Shown here: piece after piece, positions 13,001 through 21,046 of the stretch | Position numbering within the stretch: position 1 is the stretch's first letter | How the letters are laid out: every line of letters begins with the position of its first letter | NCBI GenBank assembly: GCA_016169945.1 | Contig: JADLSH010000302.1 | Span: 1 to 64,000 of the forward strand | Length of the DNA: 64,000 bases | Direction of reading: 5' to 3' | Source: Trachythela sp. YZ-2020 | Lineage: Eukaryota; Cnidaria; Anthozoa; Malacalcyonacea; Clavulariidae | Notes under the pieces: model-generated | The model's database searches: none | The model's input: the letters and a program-made list of their open reading frames with translations, nothing else | What the model was told of the DNA's origin: nothing | Made by a program: the position numbers and the translations under genes

Positions 13001-16000
13001 AAATCTCGCGCGAGTTCCACATCTGCTTATATTTAATCTGTGCCAATGTGCTTTAAATCATATATAGGCATACCAGACGGCTCATGTACAGCTGTATCGT
13101 CCAACGACAAAAGCGAAGAACGTCATTTTCTCGTTGTACAGTATGTACGGACAAAGAAGCTGAGGTGAATATTACCATTCAATTATTATTCCATAGTCAC
13201 GCCTGCGCGCAGATCCAACATGCAAATTTTGGACGGGTTCTTTATCAAGCCCACTGATCTGAAAGCAAGGACTGGATAGAGCATCCTAGTGAATTCAATG
13301 AGCCAATTTTGAAGCCAGAATTTTTTTAATGAGATCAGATTTATAAATCTGTCAAATTCTTGACTAGTCAAATAGTTAGCTGTTTAATGGTAGTTATACT
13401 ACAGTATGAAGCAAATATCTTTTCCTACACTATGTAACTTAAGAAATATGGCTTCCAACATCTCTTCTAATGAGTTTAGAACGTTTTAAACACCACATAA
13501 TGAGGTTTATGGCGGCCATATTGGTGTGACCTCATCAGTTATTCACCTGGAAATTTAGGAAGAAAGAGAGGCCACTGCTGATAAATTCTTATCTAGACAA
13601 TATTTGTCCTTTCCACCAATAACTAGAAACTTATACAAGCTCTTTGAACATGTCCCCAACACCTCAGTAGATTTGTGGTGGTCACACCAATATGGCCGCC
13701 ATTGGCTTCATTTATGCATAGCAGATGCACTATCCAGTCCTTGTTTTCAGATCAGTGCTCTAGCTCTACACGAATTATACCGGATGTCGGAAAAAATGTT
13801 CGCTGTTTGATTTAATGTAACGTAAAAACTAAAGCAGCTATTACATTCAAATAAGTTTTACTATATTCAGGACAGGTTAACTAAAATTTTGGTAAGCAAC
13901 ATTTTAACTTTCCTTCAATAGTAAGCGAGATATAAATGTTTGAAGTTGGAGTACGTTTAGAAATGTAGTCAAAAGGCGGAATGAAATGACTTATTGAACT
14001 AATTTTAATGCATTTGACTTTCGTTTTAAAGTTATTTCATATTAAATTTACAATTTTTTTAATCGCCTTGGGAATTAAAACAAACAATTTGGAGCGTCCC
14101 TACTTGCGCAAATCTCCGTTGAATCAGTTAAGTGACAAGGCAGTTGACTTGCATGTTTTAAAAAGGTCATATTTTAGGCTATATAACAATTTTATCTTGT
14201 ATTAAAGGTTCACTGCCTACCATCACATGCGCGGTTTTCCAAGAAAGATCTTTCAGAGAACAAATCCGTTCTTAAATCTGATGTCATTTCTATTGAAGGT
14301 AAGTTATATAGCGTATTTTCTGGTAACTTTTGCAATGTTTGGTGCACTTGACTGAAAACCCTGGGGAGTGTTTGGAAGTGAAAAGGCTTAGCACAATTCG
14401 CAAATTTGCCCCTACAATAATTATTCAATGAAATTGGATTAACGTGGTATTTGCCTTCTAGCATCAGTTCACCCGTAAATTTTACGCTCGCGTCTTTGGA
14501 CGTCAATTTCCGCCATGTTCTTTTCGCTTTTCTCATCAAACAGCCAAACACATCCTAAACGCGAGAGAGCTACTAATATGCCACGCTAGAATGTTTGAAA
14601 AATGTTTAACAGGTCCTATTTACTAAACTAAGTCCCAAGAGGTTCCCAGCTGTGACCTATGTCGCCGTCTTAAAGACAGTTGTTTAACCCTTCGATTATT
14701 TGAAAGATCGACAATCACTGGACTTTACATGATGTCCTGAGTCAGTCACAACCTTAGAAATAGAACCATTAATGTATAATAGAAATGACATGAAGACGAT
14801 TTGCATCTGCCTTCGGCCCTTCACACCAAAATGCTAGCTCCCGTTAAAAATACGTTAAATCAAAAACACATCACGTGGCCATGCATGCACGTCACACAAC
14901 AGAATATATTATTCACATCTTGAATACTTCATGAAAAACATTTTCAAATGTTCAGTTATACATACTTGATGCAGGAATGGAAACCACGTGTCCATACTGT
15001 TTCAGGAGACGGAACATAGTTTATAATAGGATCCAAAAAACCGATTCTTTATACATTCTCTTATTGCCAAAAACCAACCGTGACTGAAGTTCTCGCTCCA
15101 GAAAAAGATAGAGCTCATATCTGCAAGTCTTTCGCAAGAAATAAGCGAGAACGAGGCTGTTTATGGGGATTACTCAGGGCTCAAAATAACGGCCGATAGG
15201 TCTCCGGTCAAAATGACCGGTCAGCTGGATTTTAGCTCGGTCAAAATCTGTTTTCGACCGATCACTAATACGCATATACTAACAGTGAAACAAATCATAA
15301 GAATTTGTTCAGAGACATCGCTTTTATTGTTTCACGGTGACGTTCTAAACGCTCAAGACGTTAGCAATCACCGTGTATTTAGGTGAATAGGCAACGTTAT
15401 CAGTGCTACTGTAGTGCTTTCGGGGAAATCTCTATCATAAGGATTTAAAATTCTAGCGGAAGGCATGAGGTTTAAAACCGACGAGGTTTAAAAGTGACCA
15501 GTCAACAGGCATTTTCCCCCTGTTTGTATTAATATCCCCACCCCATAGGAGGGTTCTTTAACTGTTTTTAATTTTTAACTGTTAACTGTGACAAGGCACC
15601 CCCCCCCCATAAACACCCTCGAAAACGACACTTCGATAAAATCTACAATAATGCCACCCCATCATTTAATGTTTGGAATGGTGATTGTTATAAACTCTGG
15701 TAAATGTGTTTTTGTAGGCAACAGTTGCTTGGTGTGTCTGTGTGAAAGTGGTCATCTTCTGGCATTTAGTTTACCAAGTTTGATTCCGTTGTTGACTGCT
15801 CAATGGGAGTTCCCACCACTACGGGGAAAGTAAGTTGAAAATACTATCGTTGTAGTACATCGCCATGTTTAGTAGGCTGTGTCTGTAAGAATATCTTGAA
15901 CACGTGGTGCCAGTGTAGCTATCGTCTATACACGATAAGCTGTGGGTCTTTAAGATCAAACTACTGAAAAATACAACAAGAACTTCGACGTTTCGAGCGA

Positions 16001-16990
16001 ATGGCCGAAGTTCTTGTTGAATTTTTCAGTAGAAGATGTTAGTAGATGGAATACTCGAACGGAAATTTATATACATTTTTAGACCTAGCCAGGAGCAGTT
16101 GCCAAAAATGCAACTTAGGCCCTCTGGCAGGAATTAAACCTGCGGCCCTGCGATTCCGGTGCAGCGCTCTAACCATGCAACTGAGCTACAGAGTCCAGTT
16201 GCTGAGCATTAACCGCAAGTTCGGTATACGAGATGGGAGTGATGCCAGTATATGGTGTTTGGGTAAATATCAAGATTTTTCTCGGCATCTCGTTCGATAG
16301 GATTAATAGTAGAAGATGTTAGTAGATGGAATACTCGAACGGAAATTTATATACATTTTTAGACCTAGCCAGGAGCAGTTGCGAAAAATTCAACTTAAGC
16401 CCTTTGTTTTATGGCAGTATGACGGCTATTTTAACCGTTACGGCGAACTGTTTCTGGTGGAAATTAGGGAAATATTATCGATTAAATAGCAGTTGGCCAC
16501 TTACGTTTTGTGTACATCTGAAAGCATTTTTAATTTTCTCCATGAAGAAGTAATGAATTTTGTAATTGTGTGTACTGCTCGTGGACATTATATAAATGCT
16601 GTGTTTAAGCCATGTTCTCTGCACAGAGCCATGTTATGTAGAAATGTACGCACAGAAAAACAGTGAACATAGCCCGCGTTTTACTTCACCGATATTTTCA
16701 TTCTCATAATCTCATTCATTTCTTTGTTGCCTTCTGGGCATGTTTAGCAAGAAATATATCGGCAAAGTAAAACGAGATTCATGCTCACAATTTCTCTGCG
16801 AATATACTTTTACCTAACATCGCTCTGTGTCCGAAATTGCGTTGCAAGTTGCAGCGAAAATTACCACGCGTAACATGTTCATTTTATCTTGTAGATTTTT
16901 ACGAACGTTCAAATTTGGATGCGATGGTCAAGCGCTGTACCTCCACTCGCCTACAGAGCTTCAACTCTTGTCTATATTTACAAAAACAGG
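989..16990 (+). CDS. STXBP5-like: Tomosyn / syntaxin-binding protein 5-like gene (partial, at least 18 exons)
   Basis: In the family, tomosyn is a large cytosolic protein with two seven-bladed WD40 propellers and a C-terminal R-SNARE motif. It binds syntaxin/SNAP-25 and restrains vesicle priming. Here 18 exons, read in order, follow the family: LLGYESG and LIVLWDL, then a WD blade with SDGKQF, FSLHESPV, INGG, HADGTVKFWDAS, an acidic linker, GPCLWVGTSLG, CLCESGHLLAFSLPSL, and finally QALYL with SPTELQ. Most junctions are GT-AG with matching phase. The N-terminus and the SNARE tail are not seen; later exons may lie beyond the inserted elements. One-base frame problems occur around exons 4/5, in exon 11 and at exon 15/16, so this is either a gene with assembly errors or a young pseudogene. 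LLGL proteins are the alternative family, but the loop motifs fit STXBP5 better. Confidence 0.88.
1175..1673. mobile_element. MITE family A, full copy (~500 bp)
   Basis: The ends are inverted repeats of about 33 bp that begin CACTGATCTG and close with CAGATCAGTG-like sequence. The same element recurs at 13251-13757 with high identity, in truncated form at 11711-12013, and as a lone end near 2500-2535. The flanks GTGATAAC and GCGACAAC are similar but not identical 8-mers, so a target duplication is possible but not certain. There is no coding capacity. Confidence 0.85.
2201..2333 (+). CDS. STXBP5-like: Tomosyn-like exon 2
   Basis: Acceptor ATTTTAG, donor GTACGG, ends in phase 1. It encodes a WD40 blade with AWYSDGKQFVSSHQDGSL and VWNIKNPQKP. 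This is the most diagnostic segment for tomosyn, equivalent to the vertebrate AWHHEGKQF blade. Confidence 0.92.
2498..2540. repeat. Solo terminal fragment of MITE family A
   Basis: CACTGATCTAAAAACAAGG and the following GACTGGATAGTGTATC match the inverted terminal repeat of the elements at 1175 and 13251, including the internal GACTGGATAG. No partner end was found nearby, so this is a relic. Confidence 0.7.
2922..2988 (+). CDS. STXBP5-like: Tomosyn-like exon 3
   Basis: This exon joins in phase to exon 2 (G split across the junction) and ends in phase 2 at GTAATG. It encodes a short basic loop ending VCSPINRVCLVK, in the position of the family's PCKPI-x-KV segment between two blades. The sequence is short, so the call rests mainly on order and phase. 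Confidence 0.65.
3079..4439. mobile_element. Foldback/MITE element carrying an inverted 20-bp satellite array
   Basis: The outer parts, 3079-3200 and about 4310-4439, are inverted repeats built on GGACATTTTGCCGAAAGAC and related units. Between them (3292-4160) is a satellite with unit CTTGTCAGTCTGTTCGTTAA. About three copies run in one orientation, about 29 in the other, and about 11 back in the first. The switch points, near 3340 and 3920, are small palindromes. No open frame and no clear target duplication are seen. It lies between tomosyn-like exons 3 and 4. Confidence 0.88.
4490..4575 (-). repeat. tRNA-derived SINE fragment
   Basis: The reverse complement carries a tRNA-like head (CTCAGTTGAC, then GGGCCGCAGATTCGATTCC). 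It shares this with the SINE copies at 4943, 16062, 17274 and 17533. The copy is degenerate. Confidence 0.65.
4943..5003 (+). repeat. tRNA-derived SINE, 5' part
   Basis: It begins GACTCTGTAGCTCAGTAGGT, an A-box-like sequence, and continues to a B-box-like GGTTCGAG. After that it diverges from the other copies. It is called a SINE fragment and not a tRNA gene because the acceptor stem cannot close and the family recurs several times in the window. Confidence 0.7.
5806..5942 (+). CDS. STXBP5-like: Tomosyn-like exon 4 (frame disturbed near its 3' end)
   Basis: Acceptor TTGTAG. It encodes ITYRRSTVIVHSVTKGNNV and FLLEE, matching the family's RRPCLTVMHGKSTAVLE segment. The proposed donor at GTAGAT leaves a phase that does not join exon 5 cleanly. 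A shift of one base in the T-run before the donor would give FLMDEDDALGIIVLL across the junction, which fits the family better. Confidence 0.65.
5992..6071 (+). CDS. STXBP5-like: Tomosyn-like exon 5 (one-base shift inside)
   Basis: It lies between TTTTTTTCAG and CAGTAAG. The first half fits in one frame (EDDALGIIVLLQ) and the second half in another (LIVYDLSNSAV). Together they match the family's VVVLLEKDLVLIDL strand pair, so a single extra base is inferred near AAACAGC. The 3' phase joins exon 6 correctly. Confidence 0.7.
6732..6895. repeat. Head-to-head SINE tails (composite)
   Basis: One SINE tail reads on the minus strand (from AAATTTATATACC through GCAGGAG-like sequence). It abuts the 3' half of a tRNA head and a tail on the plus strand (GCAGGTTCAATTCC ... 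AACTGCTCCTGGCTAGG). The whole forms an imperfect palindrome and ends 37 bp before tomosyn-like exon 6. Confidence 0.65.
6932..7073 (+). CDS. STXBP5-like: Tomosyn-like exon 6
   Basis: Acceptor TTCTTTAAG, donor GTTTGT. It joins exon 5 through one shared codon. It encodes FDIPYEFSLHESPVTFTDYL, matching the near-invariant family motif PYPLSIHESPVTCCEY, and ends RKPISE, leading into exon 7 (NWQINGG). Confidence 0.93.
7445..7515 (+). CDS. STXBP5-like: Tomosyn-like exon 7
   Basis: Encodes NWQINGGTLGDSV and DLIITG, equivalent to WPINGGxW and EIIITG in the family. The acceptor is TTTTAG and the donor is within GGGTGTGT. It ends in phase 2, which joins exon 8 to make GHADG. The 5' boundary was set from the phase. 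Confidence 0.88.
7666..7706 (+). CDS. STXBP5-like: Tomosyn-like exon 8 (41 bp)
   Basis: A very short exon encoding HADGTVKFWDASS between ATTTTTAG and GTAAG. It is identical in plan to the family's HADGSVKFWDAS blade. The open-frame length alone would hide it; phase and motif identify it. Confidence 0.93.
7868..8815. repeat. ~17-18-bp degenerate minisatellite
   Basis: More than 50 tandem copies of a TCTCTAATACGGACACC-like unit, with variants (ACATCTCTC, GCGAACACC, CAATATGG). Near the right edge the array passes into the opposite orientation (GTGTCCGTATTATGGAGG). It fills almost all of the intron between tomosyn-like exons 8 and 9 and ends about 60 bp before exon 9. Confidence 0.92.
8878..9125 (+). 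CDS. STXBP5-like: Tomosyn-like exon 9
   Basis: Acceptor TCTCTAG, donor GTATGT, ends in phase 0. It starts MFTLSAKLSTHKYFHKKKK, then a Ser/Glu-rich loop, then IHMVQLCAHSRTMALVNAAN and VLYFTF. In the family this is the ISWCPESRMLCIAGVSAHVIIYRF blade. The lysine- and serine-rich loop matches the known variable region. Confidence 0.85.
9433..9480. repeat. Penelope/hammerhead-like repeat tail, copy 1
   Basis: Contains AACGTCGAAGTTTCGAGC and GGCCCTTCGTC. The reverse complement reads TGACGA, a short hairpin region, then CGAAAC-like sequence, which resembles a hammerhead core. Related copies are at 15965-16015 and 24583-24645. The relation to Penelope-like retroelement ends is inference. Confidence 0.45.
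9616..9728. mobile_element. TTAA-flanked MITE (family B)
   Basis: Inverted ends TTAACCCATTAGCTGGCA and TGCCAGTTAATGAGTTAA, with TTAA at both edges, as expected for piggyBac- or Kolobok-type insertion. The interior contains GTCTAACACCAGACGAT. Further copies are at 25516 and 25943, with fragments at 26893 and 59645. Confidence 0.85.
10081..10412 (+). CDS. STXBP5-like: Tomosyn-like exon 10
   Basis: Acceptor TTTCTGCAG, donor GTAAGT, phase 0 to 2. It encodes an acidic linker (many Asp/Glu, with EDIADTTENDEDS), then a region ending CYLTMSSAFGM that enters a propeller strand like the family's ITSLAVNSSYGLVVFG. The linker is poorly conserved in the family, and this copy shows the same composition. 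Confidence 0.82.
10890..10980 (+). CDS. STXBP5-like: Tomosyn-like exon 11 (in-frame stop)
   Basis: Acceptor TTTCAG, donor GTATGT. It encodes MAFGSVNFLVLIDIRRK, equivalent to VVFGNCNGIAMVDYLQK, then meets TAA at 10948. A base missing from the run GCAAAACAAATT would both remove the stop and supply the phase that exon 12 needs. The break is therefore a single-base deletion, either real or an assembly error. Confidence 0.72.
11404..11691 (+). CDS. STXBP5-like: Tomosyn-like exon 12
   Basis: Acceptor ATATTAG, donor GTAATG. It encodes a Ser/Thr/Pro-rich stretch (STPSTPVTPRTPS), a basic stretch (RRRAIRTISKP), then ILCLTCAYTFTKKGG, matching the family's ISALHFCETFTRK just before the CLWVG strand. Proline-directed phosphorylation sites are plausible in the linker. 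Confidence 0.85.
11711..12013. mobile_element. MITE family A, 5'-truncated copy
   Basis: Matches the right ~300 bp of the elements at 1175 and 13251 (GAACGTTTTAAACACCACAT through TAGCAGATGCACTACCCAGT). It lacks the left inverted repeat. It ends about 38 bp before tomosyn-like exon 13. Confidence 0.85.
12051..12173 (+). CDS. STXBP5-like: Tomosyn-like exon 13
   Basis: Acceptor TTAAAG, donor GTAAG, joins in phase on both sides. It encodes GPCLWVGTSLGNVVLFAAS and FPPAGEQRQTQPV, a near match to the family's SPCLWVGTTLGTVLVIALNL and PPGGEQRLLQPV. This is the clearest tomosyn-specific match in the window. Confidence 0.96.
12266..12435. mobile_element. 170-bp foldback element with TA duplication
   Basis: The two ~58-bp arms are near-perfect inverted copies, from GTAAAAATCCTCATCTTGAT through GGATATGATGTCAT. 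TA flanks both ends, as in Tc1/mariner-type insertion. The element is non-coding and lies within an intron of the tomosyn-like gene. Confidence 0.9.
12588..12686 (+). CDS. STXBP5-like: Tomosyn-like exon 14
   Basis: 33 codons between TTCCAAG and GTACAC. Encodes LVFAHKGEVDSISVLDKEGY and LFSSPSYFW, in the place of the family's LKGAILRMAFLDTTGCLIPP. Phases agree with exons 13 and 15. Confidence 0.88.
13068..13164 (+). CDS. STXBP5-like: Tomosyn-like exon 15
   Basis: Acceptor TATATAG, donor GTGAAT. It encodes IPDGSCTAVSSNDKSEERHF followed by LVVQYVRTKKLR, equivalent to the ENQYAVICSEKQAKV strand. The exon ends in phase 2. The next exon needs one more base than the junction provides, so a one-base loss is inferred near the 15/16 junction. 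Confidence 0.8.
13251..13757. mobile_element. MITE family A, full copy (~507 bp)
   Basis: Left end CACTGATCTGAAAGCAAGGA and right end TCCTTGTTTTCAGATCAGTG are inverted repeats of about 33 bp. The body is nearly the same as 1175-1673. The flanks show no clear target duplication. It is non-coding. Confidence 0.9.
14208..14298 (+). CDS. STXBP5-like: Tomosyn-like exon 16
   Basis: Acceptor TATTAAAG, donor GTAAG. In the frame that fits the family it reads HCLPSHARFSKKDLSENKSV and LKSDVISIEG (family: ISLPTQNCAYKQNITETSFV and LRGDIVALSN). The frame needs one more base at the 5' junction, perhaps lost from the G pair after AAAG. Confidence 0.78.
14299..15717. other. Intron with no recognised gene
   Basis: This separates tomosyn-like exons 16 and 17. 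Around 15177-15260 there is CAGGGCTC followed by CCGGTCAAAATGACCGGTC, reminiscent of a hAT-type end, but no matching second end was found. A run of C at about 15599-15608 is present. Nothing else was recognised. Confidence 0.5.
15718..15829 (+). CDS. STXBP5-like: Tomosyn-like exon 17
   Basis: Acceptor TTTGTAG, donor GTAAG. Encodes NSCLVCLCESGHLLAFSLPS and LIPLLTAQW, a close match to NSICLACFCANGHIMTFSLPSL and RPLLDVYY. This is a hallmark blade of tomosyn's second propeller. Confidence 0.95.
15965..16015. repeat. Penelope/hammerhead-like repeat tail, copy 2
   Basis: GAAAAATACAACAAGAACTT and CGACGTTTCGAGCGAATGGC match the copies at 9433 and 24583. AAGTTCTTGTTGAATTTTTC follows as an inverted copy, so the fragment can fold back on itself. 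Confidence 0.5.
16062..16205 (-). repeat. tRNA-derived SINE, near full length
   Basis: Read on the minus strand: a tRNA-like head (ACTCTGTAGCTCAGTTGCAT, then GATTCCGG-like and GGTTTAATTCCTGCC), a unique body (GGCCTAAGTTGCATTTTTGG), and a tail ending in TATATAAATTTCC. The tail recurs at 16336-16400. Confidence 0.78.
16336..16402 (-). repeat. SINE tail, truncated
   Basis: Repeats the tail and body of the preceding SINE, from GAAATTTATATACATTTTTA to CAACTTAAGCCCT, and then stops. The shared leader GTTAGTAGATGGAATACTCG precedes both copies. Confidence 0.75.
16895..16990 (+). CDS. STXBP5-like: Tomosyn-like exon 18 (last visible)
   Basis: Acceptor CTTGTAG, donor GTAAGG. It joins exon 17 through a shared Lys codon. 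Encodes LRTFKFGCDGQALYLHSPTE and LQLLSIFTK, equivalent to ARTFCFTNNGQALYLVSPTE and IQRLTYS. The exon ends in phase 2, so more exons (linker and SNARE motif) should follow; none was recognised before 17815. Confidence 0.93.
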
Positions 16991-17273
16991 GTAAGGGATT
17001 TTGATTTTTGTGGCTGGAGTTTGATTCCTGCAATATTCAGACTAATTGAAATGAAATCCAACATGGCTGACATTAATACGTACGCCAACTTTCCGGCTTA
17101 ATAACTCGAGTTTTAGACGTGCTGGAACAACAAATTATACACCAAAATACTCCTCGTTGTTCAAAGATTCTAGCGAGATATAACTTGCCTTATAACTGTC
17201 GGTATTTCGCAAGATATAAGCGAAAACGGCACTTCGATGGAATATTTAGCATGACATAATATTCAGCAACTAG

Positions 17274-17412
17274 ACTCTGTAGCTCAGTTGGTTAGAGCGC
17301 TGCACCGGAATCGCAGGGTCGCAGGTTCAATTCCTGCCAGAGGGCCTAAGGTTGCATTTTTCGCAACTGCTCCTGGTTAGGTCTAAAAATGTATTAAAAT
17401 TTTCGTTCGAAA
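17274..17412 (+). repeat. tRNA-derived SINE, best-preserved copy
   Basis: ACTCTGTAGCTCAGTTGGTT (A box), GGTTCAATTCCTGCC (B box), then GGCCTAAGGTTGCATTTTTC, CTGCTCCTGGTTAGG and the AT-rich tail. The head resembles a tRNA but lacks a closing acceptor stem. It gives the internal RNA polymerase III promoter expected of a SINE. Confidence 0.82.
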
Positions 17413-17532
17413 ATTCGATCTACAAAACACGTACTATTAGTTCTATCGAACGAGATGTCTTGAAATTCACCCATACCTAATACTGGCATCACTCCCATCA
17501 TGTATACACGAATTTGCGGTTAATGCTCAGCA

Positions 17533-17612
17533 ACTGGACTCTGTAGTTCAGTTGGTTAGAGTGTTGCACCGGAATCGCAGGGCCACAGGTTTGATTCCTG
17601 TCAAATACCTCT
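17533..17612 (+). repeat. tRNA-derived SINE, 5' part
   Basis: Second plus-strand head in tandem with the copy at 17274 (GGACTCTGTAGTTCAGTTGG, GGTTTGATTCCTGTC). The body is replaced by unrelated sequence after the B box. Confidence 0.75.
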
Positions 17613-19542
17613 GTAGGCATGTTTCCCCTCTTAGGCCGTATTCTGTGGCCCGAAAATATGCCTAGAAATTAAACTCCGCTGCCCCCAGTCGGGAACTAAG
17701 TTATAAAAGCGTAATATAATAGTTTTTAACTTACCTTATATAAATTTACTTGTTGTCATCTCTGTAGACCAGCAATTTTTTCGCAATAGCGACCGCTTAG
17801 TCTCCGCGGAAACTATGGACGGAGGGAAACTACGAGAAGCTGCAACAAAGAAAAATGATGAGCGGATTCTTCTTCACATTTTAAACAAGGACTGTGTTGC
17901 TGTAGAGGTAAAGTACCATAAACGCTGTTACAAGCGCTGCGTATCTCCCGTAGAGCACATGAATGTAACGGAGGAAGGATTTGAAGAACGAATATATAGA
18001 AAGCCTTTTTGTCTTTATGTGAAGAAAAACATCATCGACGACCACAACATCTTTTACATGAATAGATTAAAGAATGAATTTGTAAAGATTGGAAAATGAA
18101 GACGCATCAAACTACCGAACATTTCGTTTAAAATCAAGACTGCAAGAAAGATTCCCGCAACTCGTTTTCCGTACACCAAAGGTCAGGAACAGAAGTGAGA
18201 TTGTTTACGTAGAAGACCAAAGTCGTGGAAATGTAACAGAGATGATATTGACTACGGAGGAGCAAAGCGATTTGGATGAGACGGAAGATGAAGAATGCGT
18301 GAATTAAATCAAGATACCCCAAGGAAAAATGACAAGATTGTTCCAAACTTAACGGAACTATATTTATCTGCGCTTACATTGAAAGAGAATATTCGTCTGC
18401 ATCAAGAATCATGGTATGATAATTGGCCTCCTTTAGCATCTGACATAACCGGCGAAAGTGTAAAGAAAACTGTCTCCTCTTTTATTTAATTTTGTTGCTT
18501 GGTTGCTTGGCTACTCGGATGATCCAGAGGAGTCAGAATATGTTGATCTAGACGAGAAACTAGCCGTTAAGGTGTTTTCAATCTGCCATGACATTGTGTA
18601 TAATAACAGTAGAGGAAAGACCCAAACGCCAAAGTCCCTATCATTGGCTATCTCCGTCAGACAAATATCAGGTTGTTCTGGCCTTATTGATATCTTGAAT
18701 GGTCTTGGACATTGTGCGTCCTTATCCACCACAATGTCTTACGACACGGCAATCGCACAATTGAATATCAATACAGCAAATTTGATTCCAAAAGAATTCG
18801 TTGCAAATGAGGCTGTCACCATATAGTTTACGACAATATTGATTTTGGGGAGGAGATCAATAAACAGACACATGTGACTAACGGTATTGTTACTCAGAGG
18901 ATCACGTCAGAAAAGCAGGTTTATCCGGAACAGACTGTAACGATAAAAAATGCCAGCGGACGGTGAAAGTACCCGGTTCAGACGTCGTGCCTTTCAGTCT
19001 CGGAGTTAAAAAGACGCCAAAGTTTCATAATTCAGGACTAGTTACTAATACAACTGCTTGTGAAACGGCCCAAAAACTTGATTTGGCTTATGTGTTGATT
19101 AAACGTTTGCCGTCATCAGATGACTATATCGTTCCAGGATGGACTGGCTTTAACACAATACTGTGTGAAGATGTTTTCCCCCCTGTTTCAAGTATTGGTT
19201 ATTTTCCGTTATCGACGCATCGCCAATAGAGTTTTCAACGATTCATGCTATTCTGAAAAGATGCACGGAAATAGCCGACAAATTGCAGCTACGATTTGCA
19301 ACACTTGTATTCGATGAAGCTATATATTCTAAAGTACAGCAGGTCAGGTGGAAAAATGACATTTTCTACAATCGTTTTATTGTGCGGCTTGGGGAATTTC
19401 ATGTGATCATGTCATTTTTGTCTTCGATTGCCAGGATTTTTCAAGACGGAGGATTAAAGGTATGTCATACTTAATCGTGATGATAAGTACCATGAAAAAT
19501 TTCTAGCACTAAGTCGTTTATTTATCATTCTTAAAATAGACA

Positions 19543-19797
19543 TTTATACGGGAGAAAATAAGTCGCGACTTAACTAAGACGCGTCTTATATAAGACGTGA
19601 ACACCTTCGTATAAATGGTCAGTTTTCAATAAGTCGCGGCCTATTTTGGACAAGCGTCAACACCTGTTCTCATTTTAGTCGCGGCGAACTTTGCTTACGA
19701 ACAAATTGTACCATTTATACGAAGGTGTTCACGTCTTATATAAGACGTGTCTTAATTAAGACTCAACTTATTTCCTACCGAATAAATGGCTCTATTA
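19543..19797. mobile_element. MITE family C within an intron of the nuclease-family copy
   Basis: Long inverted arms: ATTTATACGGGAGAAAATAA and TTATTTCCTACCGAATAAAT at the ends, with TAAGACGCGTCTTATATAAG-type palindromes inside. Related to the element at 44486-44918. It lies wholly inside intron 19460-19874, so splicing could remove it. Confidence 0.78.
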
Positions 19798-21046
19798 ATG
19801 CATGGCAGTTCTCTGACAAGGTTTATAGGAATTTCTAGACCTTCTTCATTAAATTAATTTGTTATTTATCTTAGGACGTGCTGATCGAGTCTGGTCTTGT
19901 AAGCGAGGGATCAATTACAGGTGTTTTATCTGGTAAACACTATAACAGGTCCATAATGAGTCACAAAATTATCTATGAAGCGTTACAGCGTCTGCGATTC
20001 GAAGCATTTATGGAAACATTGGACGATGAATCTAGAGAGTATATCCAATTAATTGTTCAGGCGGCGGGGAACACCTTCTTTGAAGATAAACTGAACGACT
20101 TCATTGAAACTATTTGAAAGTGAACAGTTTGATGATTTAATAGATCGTTACGATACCTTCATCGCAGAATCTTCAGCAACATCGAATACTTTTGCTTATT
20201 GGACCATGTATATCAGAATGGCAGGTAAAGTGATTAAGTTACGGTTAAGGCATAAAAAACAAATTGACCGATCAGGCATTACTCGGTGTTCCCTTCAAAG
20301 TTTTTAAGTCTAACATTTCCTCGTTTTGTTTTTAAAGGCATCCTATTAATGTTCATTCGAGCCACCAGACAGGTTGATTGGGAACTTATTTGTCAGCATT
20401 TCGGTCGATGATTCCCTGGTTTTTCGCGTGTGACAGAGTGAATTATGCGAGATATGGTTCAGCGTATTGGCTAGAGATGACGTCCTTAGAAAAGACTCAT
20501 CCAGGTATGTCAACATACCAAGGAGATTACATTTATATGACCGAGGCAAATTGAGATCGCGATTTTTAAAAGCTTCCAATTTTGTAAATTAATAAACTAA
20601 GACATGCTCTTTCTGTTTGATTAAAAGGTATTCTGCCAGAGTTGTCTTCTAACTTTTCTGTCCAGCGACAAAGTGATCATGGTTTTTCAGCATTGGCTGG
20701 CGACGAAACCATAGAGCAAACGGTTAATCGAGATTCAAAAACGAAGGGTGGTTTGACTGGCTTTTCAATGAATCGAGCGTCTGTCCATAGATGGTTGCTG
20801 TCACAGTCAGAAAGAGCCGCAATAACCCAAACGTGTAAATCTATGGCTGGAATGAATTGTATTCCACGGTAAAGTTTATTCTATTTTTTACTCTAAGTTT
20901 CATTCCTTTATTTAAATAATTTCGATCCCTATCTGGCTATCGTTATCAAAACATTCTTTCTTTCCAGGCGGAGGAAAGATCTCGATAGGACCAAGAGTGA
21001 AAGGCACGAGAAGTCTGTAAATGATGGTAAATTCACCATCTCAAAT

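Noticed and set aside
17600..17814. Next tomosyn exon or 5' exon of the nuclease-family copy
   Set aside because: I looked for the linker and SNARE region and for an upstream exon. AG sites exist, but no reading frame matched either family.
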